NCBI RefSeq assembly: GCF_001314325.1
Contig: NZ_CP009429.1
Span: 2,232,501-2,296,500 of the forward strand
Direction of reading: 5' to 3'
Source of the DNA: Sphingopyxis macrogoltabida
Lineage (GTDB): Bacteria; Pseudomonadota; Alphaproteobacteria; Sphingomonadales; Sphingomonadaceae
DNA: 64,000 bases
The first letter of the stretch is position 1. Every line of letters starts with the position of its first letter. Positions 8,923 through 19,253 of this stretch are shown piece after piece. The notes below the pieces were generated by a model that was not told the origin of the DNA, ran no database searches, and worked only from the letters and a program-made list of their open reading frames with translations. A program made the translations under genes and the position numbers.

Positions 8923-9296
8923 CGCGCACCATCGCCGGCTGGAAGCTGCCACCAGCCGAGCGCGACCAGCTGCTCGAACGGTTCGAACCGCGCTATCCGG
9001 ATCTGGTTGCCGATCATGTGACGCTCCGTTTCGGGACCGCCGAGGACACGCCCCTACCCGCCGCGCACGCGGGCGAGATCGTCGGCGAAGTCGACGACGG
9101 CGCGGGCGTCCAGGCGCTCGTCGTGCGCATCGGCGGCACCACCGATCGCGGCGACGGTAGCCATTATCATATCACCTGGTCGCTTGGGCCGGGCCGCGAG
9201 GCGAAGGAGAGCAACGACGTGCTCGCCGCAACGAAATGGCAGCGGGTGCATCCTCCGATCGCCATCGCGCTCGCGCCCGCGCGCTGGACCGTCTGA
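8919..9296 (+). CDS. small protein with two HxT motifs, possible 2H phosphoesterase
   Basis: 125 residues, ATGA overlap with xthA. Two motifs of the form H-x-T, DHVTLRF (His33) and HYHITWSL (His84), are spaced about 50 residues apart, as in 2H phosphoesterases (the tRNA-ligase CPDase and LigT-like fold). Length is shorter than most members. Seen: motifs and operon position. Inferred: cyclic-phosphate or 3'-end phosphoesterase helping end joining. Unrelated alternatives remain possible, since two HxT motifs can occur by chance. Confidence 0.5.
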   Translation: MTRTIAGWKLPPAERDQLLERFEPRYPDLVADHVTLRFGTAEDTPLPAAHAGEIVGEVDDGAGVQALVVRIGGTTDRGDGSHYHITWSLGPGREAKESNDVLAATKWQRVHPPIAIALAPARWTV

Positions 9297-9479
9297 GAAG
9301 CTCGGATCGGCAAGTCGCGGGCCGCGAAAACGGCAGGCGCGCGCGTTCGCGACTGTCCGGCCATTTGCAGCTCCTGCTTTCGATCCCGTTGCGGCGATCG
9401 GGCTTCCCTTCCCATCGCCGGCGCGGAACGCTCGGCGACCGCGCGCATTGAAGGAGCATTGGCAAAGGAGTGAGTGACG

Positions 9480-10364
9480 ATGGCTGCGCGCCCTTATTGG
9501 AAAGGCCAGATCCGCCTGGCGCTCGTTTCGATCCCGGTCGAGATCTATTCGGCGACGAAGAGCGGGGCGACGATCGCGTTCAACCAGATCCACGAGCCGA
9601 CCGGCAAGCGCATCAAATATGAAAAGGTCGTCCCCGGCGTCGGCCCGGTCGACGTCGACGAGATCGTCAAGGGATTCCAATATGCCAAGGACCAATATGT
9701 GCTGCTCGACGACGAGGAGATCGAAGGGGTCAAGCTCGAAAGCAAGAAGACGCTCGAGCTCACCCAGTTCGTCGAGGCCGAGGATATCGACGAGATCTAT
9801 TTCGAGAAGCCCTATTATGTCGTCCCCGCCGACGACCTTGCCGAGGAAGCGTTCATCGTGCTGCGCGAGGCGCTGCGCCGCACGGGCAAGGTCGGTCTCG
9901 GCCAGCTCGCGATGCGCGGCCGTGAATATGTCGTCAGCATCAAGGCGTGCGGCCGGGGTCTCGTCATGGAGACGCTGCGCTATGCCGACGAGGTCAACAA
10001 GGCGGCGAGCTATTTCCGCGACATTGCCGACAGCGATCCCGACGAAGACCTGCTCGACCTCGCGACGACGCTGATCGACAAGAAGACGGGCAAGTTCGAC
10101 GCGAGCGACTTTCACGATCGCTATGTCGAGGCGCTGAAGGAGCTTATCGAGCGCAAGAAGAAGGGCAAGACGCTCAATCTCGACGACGGGAAGGACGAGA
10201 AGGCGCCGAGCGGATCGAACGTCGTCGACCTGATGGCGGCGCTCAAGAAATCGATCGGCGACGGCGGCGGGAAGGCCAAGGCCGCCAGCGCCAAGAAGGC
10301 GCCGGCCAAAAAGACGCCGACGAAAAAGGCGCCGACCAAGACCGCCGCGCGCAAGCGCGCATGA
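9480..10364 (+). CDS. ku: Ku-type DNA end-binding protein
   Basis: 294 residues. The bacterial Ku core begins RPYWKGQIRLALVSIPVEIY and includes GKRIKYEKVVPG, YYVVPAD and YVVSIKACGRGLVMETLRY. The C-terminal 35 residues are a Lys/Ala/Pro-rich tail (repeats of KKAPAKK and KKTPTKK) that in other bacterial Ku proteins aids DNA binding and LigD recruitment. ATG at 9480 is chosen over GTG at 9474 because AAAGGAG lies nine bases before it. It sits 180 bases downstream of the ligD operon, same strand. Confidence 0.95.
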   Translation: MAARPYWKGQIRLALVSIPVEIYSATKSGATIAFNQIHEPTGKRIKYEKVVPGVGPVDVDEIVKGFQYAKDQYVLLDDEEIEGVKLESKKTLELTQFVEAEDIDEIYFEKPYYVVPADDLAEEAFIVLREALRRTGKVGLGQLAMRGREYVVSIKACGRGLVMETLRYADEVNKAASYFRDIADSDPDEDLLDLATTLIDKKTGKFDASDFHDRYVEALKELIERKKKGKTLNLDDGKDEKAPSGSNVVDLMAALKKSIGDGGGKAKAASAKKAPAKKTPTKKAPTKTAARKRA

Positions 10365-10402
10365 GCCGCGCCTTCACAATGCCCGCATTCGCAGTCGGGC
10401 GC

Positions 10403-10645
10403 TCAGGCACCGGGACCGAACCGCCGGCGCGCCGGGTCGCGCTCGCACCGGAAATGATCCTTGATATGCGCGTTGAAATAGGCGCCGAGCGATTCCGCAG
10501 CGCAGAGCCCGTCGTAGATCGCGCGCGGGACGCCATGATAAAGATATCTGCCGGTGCCCCGGAAGCTGATGGAAAGCACCGACGCTGCCTCGTCATAGGC
10601 GACATGGTCGATCATGGTCGAGCGGGTGAAGCGGCGCGCGCGCAT
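10403..10645 (-). CDS. KTSC-domain protein
   Basis: 80 residues. STMIDHVAYDEAASVLSISF, then GRYLYHGVP and LGAYFNAHIKDHF, give the KTSC domain (about 60 residues), a small domain of unknown function often linked to nucleic-acid or tRNA-synthetase proteins. Neither possible ATG (10645 or 10615) has a clear ribosome site; the longer one keeps the conserved Ser before the Ile. Convergent with ku. Confidence 0.7.
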   Translation of the reverse strand: MRARRFTRSTMIDHVAYDEAASVLSISFRGTGRYLYHGVPRAIYDGLCAAESLGAYFNAHIKDHFRCERDPARRRFGPGA

Positions 10646-10768
10646 ATGGGCAGAGCGCGTCGCAGCCGCACAGGTTCCCACCAAGGCGCGGGCAAGCGCG
10701 CGCCGCCGGTCCGAGCGAGCGCCCCCTCCCCGCAGACCCGCCCCGCCTCTCCTCTCCGGCCCTGATCG

Positions 10769-11647
10769 ATGACAACCGAGCCGACAGCCGACGAGCTTCG
10801 CGCAATCGCCGAACACCGCGGGATGAAACTCGTCCGGTCGCGAAAGCGAACGCCGGGCGTCGGCGACTATGGGAAGTTCGGCCTCACCGATGCGGCGGGC
10901 AAGCCGCTCCTCGGGATCGGCGAACAAGGGCTCATGGCAAGCGCCGCCGACATCGCGCACTATCTTCGCGGCGGCGCGGCCGACAGCTGGAAACTCTCGG
11001 CCGAACGCGAACCCGCGGCGAAGCCTGCCAAGAAGGCACCCAAAGCCGCCGAACCCATCGAGGAGCATTCGCCTATCCGCCGACGCGGAAAAACGAGTCC
11101 GCCACCGTCACCCGAGCCTGCACGAAGGCGGCAGGATCCGCCGCCGCCGCCGAAAGCCAAGCCGGTGCTGAGGATCGTCAAACCCGAAGTCCTGCCGGAA
11201 CCCGAGCTCAGCCTGCGGCCCGCGACGGGCAAGGACCGAAAAGCTCTCGCCCGTCTGCTCGCCCAGCTTGCCGAGCCGCCCAAGCGCATATCGATCGATG
11301 CGAACGTTGAGGCGATCGGCAAAGCGAAGGCCGGGCTTCTCGTCGCCGATGCCGACGGGCTGATCGGATGCTGCGCCTGGGGCGTCGTTCCGACCTTGCA
11401 GCACGGCCTTGTCGGCCGCGTCACCCTGCTGCTGGTCGACGGCGACCATCGGCGCCGCGGCATCGGGACGGCGCTCCTGACCGCCGCCGAAACGGCGCTC
11501 ACCAAGGGCGGATGCGGCACGATCGAGATCATGAGCGACATCATGATCAACAACGCCCACAACTTCCTGCGCGCGCGGAACTATGAGCAGAAGAGTTACC
11601 GCTTCGTCCGTTCGGCGGGAGGGGCGCCAAAGGCCCGGCGAGACTGA
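10769..11647 (+). CDS. GNAT-family acetyltransferase with proline-rich linker and N-terminal module
   Basis: 292 residues in three parts. Residues 1-70 (ELRAIAEHRGMKLVRSRKRT, DYGKFGLTD) form a small module common in sphingomonad proteins; 80-140 is a Pro/Lys/Arg-rich linker; 145-292 is a GNAT domain with LLLVDGDHRRRGIGTALL (acetyl-CoA P-loop) and NNAHNFLRARNYEQKSYRF. It transfers acetyl groups to an unknown amine or protein. The fusion and linker suggest the N-terminal part targets the enzyme. Confidence 0.82.
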   Translation: MTTEPTADELRAIAEHRGMKLVRSRKRTPGVGDYGKFGLTDAAGKPLLGIGEQGLMASAADIAHYLRGGAADSWKLSAEREPAAKPAKKAPKAAEPIEEHSPIRRRGKTSPPPSPEPARRRQDPPPPPKAKPVLRIVKPEVLPEPELSLRPATGKDRKALARLLAQLAEPPKRISIDANVEAIGKAKAGLLVADADGLIGCCAWGVVPTLQHGLVGRVTLLLVDGDHRRRGIGTALLTAAETALTKGGCGTIEIMSDIMINNAHNFLRARNYEQKSYRFVRSAGGAPKARRD

Positions 11648-11807
11648 GCGCGCGCCCTACCCGATTATTTTCCGCTCCCGGCCATGCGCCTTCCCTTGCC
11701 CCACGACATCGGGATAAAGCATCACCGCCGGAACGAAGAGGCGGGCGCCGTCGTCTCTCCCCAGGCGATCGGCTTTCCCTCCGAAGGATCGACCAACGGA
11801 TGATATC

Positions 11808-12671
11808 ATGTTCGAGCGCCTGACAATTCTTGCCCAGCATGCGATGCCGAAGCGGCGGCTGACCGAATTCGCCGGCCGTGTTGCCGCATCGTCGGGCCGG
11901 CTGACCCCGCGACTGATCCAATGGTTCGTCGCCAAATATGGCGTCGACATGAGCGAAGCGGAAAATCCCGACATCCGCAGCTATGCAAACTTCAACGACT
12001 TCTTCACGCGTCCGCTGAAAGCCGGCGCTCGCCCGCGGGCGGAGGCCAATTTCATCTGTCCGGTCGACGGTGCCATCAGCCAGCTCGGCGCCATCGACGA
12101 TCATCACATCGTCCAGGCCAAGGGCCACCGTTTCACCACCACCGCGATACTGGGCGGCGACGCTGCCCTCGCCGCGACGTTTCGCGACGGCAGTTTCGCC
12201 AACCTCTATCTTTCGCCCAAGGATTATCACCGGCTGCACATGCCGTGCGACGGGGAGCTCAGACGCATGATCCACGTCCCGGGCTCGCTCTTTTCCGTCA
12301 ACCCGACGACCGCGCGCGGGGTGCCCGGCCTTTTCGCGCGCAACGAGCGGGTCATATGCCTGTTCGAGTCCCCCACTCACGGCCATTTTGCGATGATACT
12401 CGTAGGTGCGACCATCGTCGGCAGCGTCGCAACGTCATGGCATGGCGTGGTGAATGCAAAGCGATCGGGCAAGTTATCGTCATGGTCCTACGCCCCCGAT
12501 GAAGTCTCGCTGCGCAAGGGCGACGAGATGGGTCGCTTTCTCCTCGGCTCCACGATCGTGACGCTGTTCGAGAAGCAAGCGATCACGTTCAACCCCGATT
12601 GGTTTCCCGAACGGCCGGTGCGCCTCGGAGAGGAGATGGGAAGCGCCGTAGAGAAAGCCTCGGGCGGATAG
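11808..12671 (+). CDS. psd: phosphatidylserine decarboxylase proenzyme
   Basis: 287 residues, membrane-associated enzyme making phosphatidylethanolamine. Characteristic segments: FNDFFTRPLK, CPVDGAISQLG, LSPKDYHRLHMP, RVICLFESP and the self-cleavage motif LGST at about 246-249, where Ser becomes the pyruvoyl group. Length equals the typical proteobacterial form. It stands alone, between the acetyltransferase and the convergent manA. Confidence 0.95.
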   Translation: MFERLTILAQHAMPKRRLTEFAGRVAASSGRLTPRLIQWFVAKYGVDMSEAENPDIRSYANFNDFFTRPLKAGARPRAEANFICPVDGAISQLGAIDDHHIVQAKGHRFTTTAILGGDAALAATFRDGSFANLYLSPKDYHRLHMPCDGELRRMIHVPGSLFSVNPTTARGVPGLFARNERVICLFESPTHGHFAMILVGATIVGSVATSWHGVVNAKRSGKLSSWSYAPDEVSLRKGDEMGRFLLGSTIVTLFEKQAITFNPDWFPERPVRLGEEMGSAVEKASGG

Positions 12672-12801
12672 CCGATCAACCCTGTGACACGCGCGGCAGC
12701 CGACGCGCCTCGCTAGGCGTCTCGGGCGGCAGGACGGTGCCAGGCCAGTTGGCGCAGGCGGATCGCCCTCCATCGGAGACGCGCCAAGGTCGCGCAGGGC
12801 G

Positions 12802-13605
12802 TCAAGGCTTGTGCCAACCCGCCAGAAAACGCGCGCCGGCTCCGGCCTCGATGGTAGCGACGTCCTCGGCCCACAGGCACTCGCCCGCCTGCGCGGTCAC
12901 GCCGTCAGCCTTGACCGTGCCGCTGAGCGGGACGATCATCGCCCCATCCCTCACATCGGCAAGCGGCGAAAGGTCGTTGGCGTTCAGGTGCGCGACCACG
13001 AGATGGCGGCTGTCGAGCAACAACGCGCTCTCTGCGATATCGACTTGGCGGCAGAGATCGCGTGACATTGGCGCGGCCATCGCGACCGCCGTCCCATCGG
13101 CGAGGTGCAGCTCGCGCGGGCGGCCGTAATCGTAGAGACGATAGGTAACATCCACATTCTGCTGAATTTCGACGAGTGTGACCCCGGCACCGATCGCATG
13201 GACGGTTCCGGGCGGAATATGAATGAACATGTTCGCGCGCACCGGATGCCACTCCATGAGCGCCTCGATAGCACCCGAGCGGGCGGTATCGGCGAGTTCG
13301 CGCTCGCCGAGCGCGCGAAGCGTGCCAATTCCGAGCACCGCGTCCGGCTCAGCGTCGAGAATGTACCAGCATTCCTCCTTGCCTGCGGAAAGTCCGCGCG
13401 CCTGCGCCTGCCGGTCGTCGGGATGGACCTGGATCGACAAGCGCTCGCTCGTGAAGATATATTTCACGAGCAGCGGATTGGATTGGGGCGGACGAAACCA
13501 GATTTCGCCGACGCGGCCACCAGTCCGTGCATCGAAGGGCGGAGGAAGCCGATCGACGCCCCAGGGTTTCTCGACCCTGATCGTATCAAGCTTCTGTGCT
13601 TTCAT
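12802..13605 (-). CDS. manA: class I mannose-6-phosphate isomerase
   Basis: 267 residues interconverting fructose-6-phosphate and mannose-6-phosphate. Motifs: EIWF, LSIQVHPDD (zinc His), KEECWYILD (zinc Glu), HIPPGTVHAIG (zinc His) and VDVTYRLYDYGR. It is the short cupin form typical of alphaproteobacteria. MKAQKL is chosen as the start; in-frame ATGs four and seven codons upstream are alternatives. With manC at 4.8 kb and the HAD phosphomutase-like gene at 55.9 kb it would supply GDP-mannose. Confidence 0.92.
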   Translation of the reverse strand: MKAQKLDTIRVEKPWGVDRLPPPFDARTGGRVGEIWFRPPQSNPLLVKYIFTSERLSIQVHPDDRQAQARGLSAGKEECWYILDAEPDAVLGIGTLRALGERELADTARSGAIEALMEWHPVRANMFIHIPPGTVHAIGAGVTLVEIQQNVDVTYRLYDYGRPRELHLADGTAVAMAAPMSRDLCRQVDIAESALLLDSRHLVVAHLNANDLSPLADVRDGAMIVPLSGTVKADGVTAQAGECLWAEDVATIEAGAGARFLAGWHKP

Positions 13606-14024
13606 GGTCACATCCATCACTCCCATTCTGAAGCATATGCCCGTTGGCTCCGGCGCAGCGCCTAGTCCCAGGCGCGGCCAGGAAGGCGGACAGCGCAAAT
13701 GGCGTCGGCGACGCGCCGGAAGAGCGGGTAAACCTGTTCCTCGCGAGTCGGCATGCTACCGAAACAATGGTCGCCGGGCCGGGTTGCAGCGACTAACCCA
13801 TGTTGTGACGATTTAGCTGTAGCGCGCCGACCGCCTCTACATCTTTGCTTCCCAATGCCGGCTGTCGTGCCTTCCCTGCGGGGCGCCGCGCGATGCTCTT
13901 CACAGCTTCCGACAGTCTCCCACAGGCGGACACTTCAACCCCTTGAAATCCTGACCATAGCTTTCCTACATCCACGCCGCAGCCGCTCGGGCTGCAACAT
14001 CCTCAACTTGGCATGGAGAAGAAG
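13606..14024. other. intergenic region with a heat-shock promoter
   Basis: About 420 bases between manA and the DUF465 gene. The right part holds an RpoH-like promoter; the left part must hold the manA promoter, not recognised. No other ORF is convincing. Confidence 0.5.
13942..13971 (+). promoter_or_regulatory. RpoH (sigma-32) type promoter, site 1
   Basis: CTTGAAA (13942-13948), 16 bases, then CCTACAT (13965-13971). It matches the pattern of the three other copies in the window and drives the DUF465 gene, whose start is 54 bases on. Confidence 0.6.
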
Positions 14025-14210
14025 ATGTCCAGCAAACATATCGATTATCTGCGGCGCGAGCATGCCCGCCTCGACGCCGAAATCGATCGGGAGGCGCAGC
14101 GCCGCCAGCCCGACGAAGTCCTGATTGCGCGGCTCAAGAAGCTGAAGCTGGCGATCAAGGACCAGATCGCGGCATGGAGCCGCGATACCGGCGACAGTCG
14201 CGTCGCCTGA
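14025..14210 (+). CDS. DUF465 (YdcH-like) small helical protein
   Basis: 61 residues, MSSKHIDYLRREHARLDAEI, one long charged helix with RRQPDE in the middle and LKKLKLAIKDQI at the end, the DUF465/YdcH pattern. The second ATG is chosen because GGAG lies six bases before it. Function unknown; an RpoH-type promoter upstream suggests heat induction. Confidence 0.8.
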   Translation: MSSKHIDYLRREHARLDAEIDREAQRRQPDEVLIARLKKLKLAIKDQIAAWSRDTGDSRVA

Positions 14211-14303
14211 CCCGATCGCGGAGCCGCGCGCGTTGCGGCTCCGCGCTTTGGCGCTGCGGATTTTCGGAACATGGCGCATCCAGAATCTTCGCGCGCGCGA
14301 CCT

Positions 14304-14331
14304 CTTGAAACCGGAAAAATGGCTTCCTAAT
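14304..14331 (+). promoter_or_regulatory. RpoH (sigma-32) type promoter, site 2
   Basis: CTTGAAA (14304-14310), 15 bases, CCTAAT (14326-14331). The surrounding bases CCTCTTGAA and GGCTTCCTA are nearly the same as upstream of groES and of the second Hsp20 cluster. Confidence 0.7.
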
Positions 14332-14337
14332 TTCCTT

Positions 14338-14437
14338 CCAGATGCCGGATTGACCGGGTCTGCAGGACATGGAGAGCGCCGGCTCTGTGTACCGGCGCAT
14401 CTCATGCCCGAATTGCTTCAATCAGGAGGATTTGGAA
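14338..14437 (+). ncRNA. ROSE-like RNA thermometer in the Hsp20 leader, copy 1
   Basis: The roughly 100-nt leader folds into a long hairpin: GAGA+GCGCCGG (14372-14382) pairs with CCGGCGC+TCTC (14392-14403, one bulged A). It is followed by TTGCT (14413-14417) just before AGGAGGA (14424-14430), the Shine-Dalgarno site. A U-rich UUGCU box that weakly pairs with the Shine-Dalgarno is the hallmark of ROSE elements on small heat-shock genes, which melt at raised temperature. Copy 2 at 24.6 kb keeps both features. Confidence 0.65.
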
Positions 14438-14917
14438 ATGAGAACCGACTTTGACTTTACCCCCTACCGCCGCTCGACGGTGGGCTTCGATCATCTCTTC
14501 GACCTGCTCGAGAAGGGGCAGCGCAGCGAGACGTCCGACGGCTATCCGGCCTTCGACATCGTGCGCGAGGCCGACGACCGCTTCCGCATCACGCTCGCGG
14601 TCCCGGGCTTCAAGCCCGACGAGATCGAGATCGTGGCGCAGCAGAACCAGCTGGCCGTTACGGGCAAACCCGCGGAAGAAGATGCGAAGAGCACCTATCT
14701 TCATCGCGGCATCGCGCGCCGGGCGTTCGAACGGCGCTTCCAGCTCGCCGACTATATCGAGGTCGGTAGCGCGAGCTTTACCGACGGCCTGCTCACGATC
14801 GAGCTCAACCGGGTCATTCCCGAGGCGATGAAGCCGCGCAAGATCGAGATCGGCAGCGGCGATGCCGAACCGCGCCGGATCGGATCGTCGAAAGAAAAGG
14901 CGCTCGAGAGCGCCTGA
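14438..14917 (+). CDS. Hsp20/alpha-crystallin small heat-shock protein (IbpA class), paralogue 1
   Basis: 159 residues. N-terminus MRTDFDFTPYRRSTVGFDHL, then the alpha-crystallin domain with FRITLAVPGFKPDEIEIVA, NQLAVTG, YLHRGIARRAFERRFQLAD and the C-terminal tail. It holds unfolding proteins for DnaK/ClpB in the cytosol. AGGAGGA precedes the ATG. It is a same-length paralogue of the gene at 24681, and both carry RpoH promoters and ROSE-like leaders. Confidence 0.93.
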   Translation: MRTDFDFTPYRRSTVGFDHLFDLLEKGQRSETSDGYPAFDIVREADDRFRITLAVPGFKPDEIEIVAQQNQLAVTGKPAEEDAKSTYLHRGIARRAFERRFQLADYIEVGSASFTDGLLTIELNRVIPEAMKPRKIEIGSGDAEPRRIGSSKEKALESA

Positions 14918-14923
14918 TATCTT

Positions 14924-14956
14924 GCGGGGCCGCTGTACAGCAGCGGCCCCGCTTTC
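14924..14956 (+). terminator. Rho-independent terminator after Hsp20
   Basis: GCGGGGCCGCTG and CAGCGGCCCCGC form a 12-bp perfect stem with a five-base loop, followed by TTTCC, seven bases after the Hsp20 stop. Confidence 0.8.
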
Positions 14957-15012
14957 CTGAAGAATAGCAGTGGAAATACAGCTAACCAGCCGGAGACGCT
15001 CAGGTCGCTCCG

Positions 15013-15282
15013 TCAATCAATCGCGCGAATGATGTCCGCCACGCGCCACTCGGCGGGCCCGACCAGCGCATCATGCGCGATCCGCACCGAGTGGAGCGCG
15101 GCTTCGATCTGGCGCCGCCACAGGCTCAGAAAATCGAACAGCACCGGAAAATCCGGCGGCAGGTCATAATCCTGCCAGACAAAGAGCTGGAGCAATGAGG
15201 GATGGTCGGGCCGGTAATAATGGATCTCGGCGGTCGTCAGCCCATAACCGTCCAGCTGGGCGATCAGCGCCCGATCGGTCAT
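15013..15282 (-). CDS. usg: Usg-family protein
   Basis: 89 residues. The segments GYGLTTAEIHYYRPDHPSLL, FVWQDYDLPPDFP and LHSVRIAHDALVGP are characteristic of the alphaproteobacterial Usg family, sometimes annotated as a tryptophan-biosynthesis-associated protein; the biochemical role is unproven. It overlaps the upstream gene by four bases (ATGA), so the two are co-translated. Confidence 0.82.
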   Translation of the reverse strand: MTDRALIAQLDGYGLTTAEIHYYRPDHPSLLQLFVWQDYDLPPDFPVLFDFLSLWRRQIEAALHSVRIAHDALVGPAEWRVADIIRAID

Positions 15283-15506
15283 GGCGCGCGCGCCTCACCG
15301 CCGTCGAGCGACCTAAGCGCCGCGAGCACGTCGTCGACCGGCACAGCGCGGCGCGCGCCGGGCGGCTTGCGTAGCGCGGGCTTGTTTCGAACCGCCGAGC
15401 GATCCGATGCCCAGGATGCCAGGAGGGCGCGCTTGACCTCGGGCTCGAGGCTCGGGTGACGCGCCACGTCGAAGGGGTGAAGAAAACGGGAAAATGGCTC
15501 GGACAT
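15279..15506 (-). CDS. conserved hypothetical protein coupled to usg
   Basis: 75 residues, MSEPFSRFLHPFDVARHPSL, then LEPEVKRALLASWASDRSAV, an Arg/Pro-rich middle and PVDDVLAALRSLDGG at the end. GGAGG precedes the ATG. The HPFDVARHPSL segment recurs in small alphaproteobacterial proteins found beside usg. No known function, no membrane segment. Divergent from groES. Confidence 0.72.
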   Translation of the reverse strand: MSEPFSRFLHPFDVARHPSLEPEVKRALLASWASDRSAVRNKPALRKPPGARRAVPVDDVLAALRSLDGGEARAP

Positions 15507-15606
15507 GATCGTGCCTCCTTCCTTGTAGCCTTTCCTTTCTCATCGTGCGGCAGGGTGCCGTAGCCACAAATTTTGGGAACGAAGCGAGTCGAGTCAAGAG
15601 GTGTCA

Positions 15607-15623
15607 GCCCCTTGATAAGGGGC
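15607..15623. promoter_or_regulatory. 17-bp palindrome in the groES upstream region
   Basis: GCCCCTT-GAT-AAGGGGC lies about 45 bases upstream of the groES RpoH promoter and 100 bases before the divergent hypothetical gene. It is not a CIRCE element. It may be an operator for either promoter. Confidence 0.35.
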
Positions 15624-15667
15624 ATTTGTTTCTCGCGAGAACGAGCCGAAAAAAATTCGCCGGACCT

Positions 15668-15696
15668 CTTGAAGCGAAAAAATCCGCTTCCTAGCT
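15668..15696 (+). promoter_or_regulatory. RpoH (sigma-32) type promoter, site 3 (groESL)
   Basis: CTTGAAG (15668-15674), 15 bases, CCTAGCT (15690-15696), about 70 bases before groES. No CIRCE inverted repeat is present, so RpoH rather than HrcA control is inferred. Confidence 0.7.
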
Positions 15697-15764
15697 CTTC
15701 GGCGCCGCGCGTCCCGGACAGGCGCGCCGGCTTATCATATCGTTATGCAACATGGAGGTTATGC

Positions 15765-17748
<1,984 letters not shown>

Positions 17749-17754
17749 CATATC

Positions 17755-17780
17755 GAGGGCGGCGGGAAACCGCCGCCCTC
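17755..17780 (+). terminator. terminator after groESL
   Basis: GAGGGCGGCGG and CCGCCGCCCTC form an 11-bp stem with a GAAA tetraloop six bases after the groL stop. Confidence 0.8.
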
Positions 17781-17831
17781 ACCTGCCCTGTTTCTATGCG
17801 GAGCATCAAGGAGATCGGCAATGCCGTTCGG

Positions 17832-19253
17832 GGTCGCGTCCGTCAAGGTGGTGTAATTTCGGCTGTGGCCGTGGGCCATCGTCAGGCGGCTTTGGCGGTG
17901 ATGTGTAGGGGCTGATTTTCCTCCTCGATCATGGGTTGGTTGAGTTCGGCCATGCCTTCGATCTGCATGTATCGGTGCTGGAGCTGCCACTCGTCGTTCT
18001 GCTCCATCAGCACAGCCCCGACGAGGCGGATGATGCTGTCTTCGTTCGGGAAGATTCCGACGACGTCGGCGCGGCGCTTGACCTCCTTGTTGAGCCGCTC
18101 GAGCGGATTGGTTGAGTGTAACTTCGTGCGGTGCTGGGTGGGAAAGCCGGTGTAGGCGAGCACGTCGGTTTCGGCCTCGTCCATGCAGGCGCCGAGCTTG
18201 GGCCAACGGGTGCGCAACTGGTCGGCGACCTGTCGCCAGACCTGCGTTGCGCTTTTCTGATCGGGCTGCAGGAAGACCTGGCGGATCGCGGCGGCGACGA
18301 CAGTGTTCTGGCCCTTGGGCACATAGGACAGGGCATTGCGCATGAAGTGCACCCGGCAGCGCTGCCAGGTGGCGCCCATGACGCGGGTGATCGCGCCCTT
18401 GAGGCCCTCGTGAGCATCGGAGATGACCAGCTTCACGCCGGTAAGACCGCGCCGAACAAGGTCCTTCAGGAAGTCGGACCAGAAGACCTCCGCTTCCGAG
18501 GGGCCGATATGCAGGCCGACGATCTCGCGCCGGCCCTCGGTGTTGACGGCCATGGCGATTATTGCGGCAACGCTGATGATCCGCCCGCCTTCGCGTACCT
18601 TGAGATAGGTGGCATCGAGCCAGAGATACGGCCATTCGCCGGTGAGCGGGCGTTTCAGAAAGGCATGGACGCGCTCGTCAATGTCCTTGCAAAGCTTGGA
18701 GACGGTGGACTTGGAGATGCCGGTCATGCCCATGGCCTGGACGAGTTCATCGACCCGCCGGGTGCTGACCCCGCCGATCCACGCTTCCTGGATCACCGCA
18801 ACCAGCGCTTTCTCGACCATCTTGCGGGGCTCAAGGAAGCCCGGAAAGTAGGACCCAGCACGCAGCTTGGGGATTTTCAGGTTCAGCGTGCCTACCCGGG
18901 TATCCAGCGAACGGTCGCGATAGCCGTTGCGCCAGGTCGCGCGCTCGCTGCTGCGTTCGTGGCGACCCGCGCCGATCAGGCCATCAACGTCGGCCTCCAT
19001 GATCAGCTGCAGCACGTTCTCGGCGATGGTGCGCAAAAAATCCGGTTGGCCGCCCTTCGCAGCAAGCTCTTCGATCAGTAATCTGTCCTCGGTCATCGGG
19101 AACTCCTCTTCGTCACGGTTGAAGTGTGCAAACTCCACCATAACGATGAACCCGGTGGCCACCAGCGACGCCGCATTCCGGGGTGGGGCATGCCCCACCC
19201 CGGAATACACCATCGCCTACACCGGAAATTACACCACGAGCGCGGACGCTAAC
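17832..19253 (-). mobile_element. IS256-family insertion sequence, copy 1
   Basis: 1422 bp flanked by the perfect 9-bp direct repeat GCCGTTCGG (17823-17831 and 19254-19262). The ends form an imperfect inverted repeat: GGTCGCGTCCGTC and GTTAGCGTCCGCG outer parts and a shared inner GTGGTGTAATTTC. Upstream of the transposase is a 32-bp perfect palindrome (19175-19206) that could shield the transposase from outside transcripts. The same 1422-bp element lies at 36172-37593 in opposite orientation. Confidence 0.93.
17882..19096 (-). CDS. IS256-family transposase, copy 1
   Basis: 404 residues from the ATG with GAGGAG upstream; an in-frame extension to 19213 would cover the palindrome and is unlikely. 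Catalytic triad: Asp161 (LWLDATYLKV), Asp227 (ISDAHEGL) and Glu333 (NPLERLN). The C/H segment CRVHFMRN is typical of the family. The protein is identical to copy 2, so one of the two moved recently. Confidence 0.96.
   Translation of the reverse strand: MTEDRLLIEELAAKGGQPDFLRTIAENVLQLIMEADVDGLIGAGRHERSSERATWRNGYRDRSLDTRVGTLNLKIPKLRAGSYFPGFLEPRKMVEKALVAVIQEAWIGGVSTRRVDELVQAMGMTGISKSTVSKLCKDIDERVHAFLKRPLTGEWPYLWLDATYLKVREGGRIISVAAIIAMAVNTEGRREIVGLHIGPSEAEVFWSDFLKDLVRRGLTGVKLVISDAHEGLKGAITRVMGATWQRCRVHFMRNALSYVPKGQNTVVAAAIRQVFLQPDQKSATQVWRQVADQLRTRWPKLGACMDEAETDVLAYTGFPTQHRTKLHSTNPLERLNKEVKRRADVVGIFPNEDSIIRLVGAVLMEQNDEWQLQHRYMQIEGMAELNQPMIEEENQPLHITAKAA

Noticed and set aside
15607..15623. CIRCE/HrcA operator at groESL
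   Set aside because: The palindrome GCCCCTT-GAT-AAGGGGC does not resemble the CIRCE sequence (TTAGCACTC-N9-GAGTGCTAA).
18131..19081. 316-codon frame antisense to the IS256 transposase
   Set aside because: Appears in both IS copies only because the sequence is the same; no start signal, no known protein.
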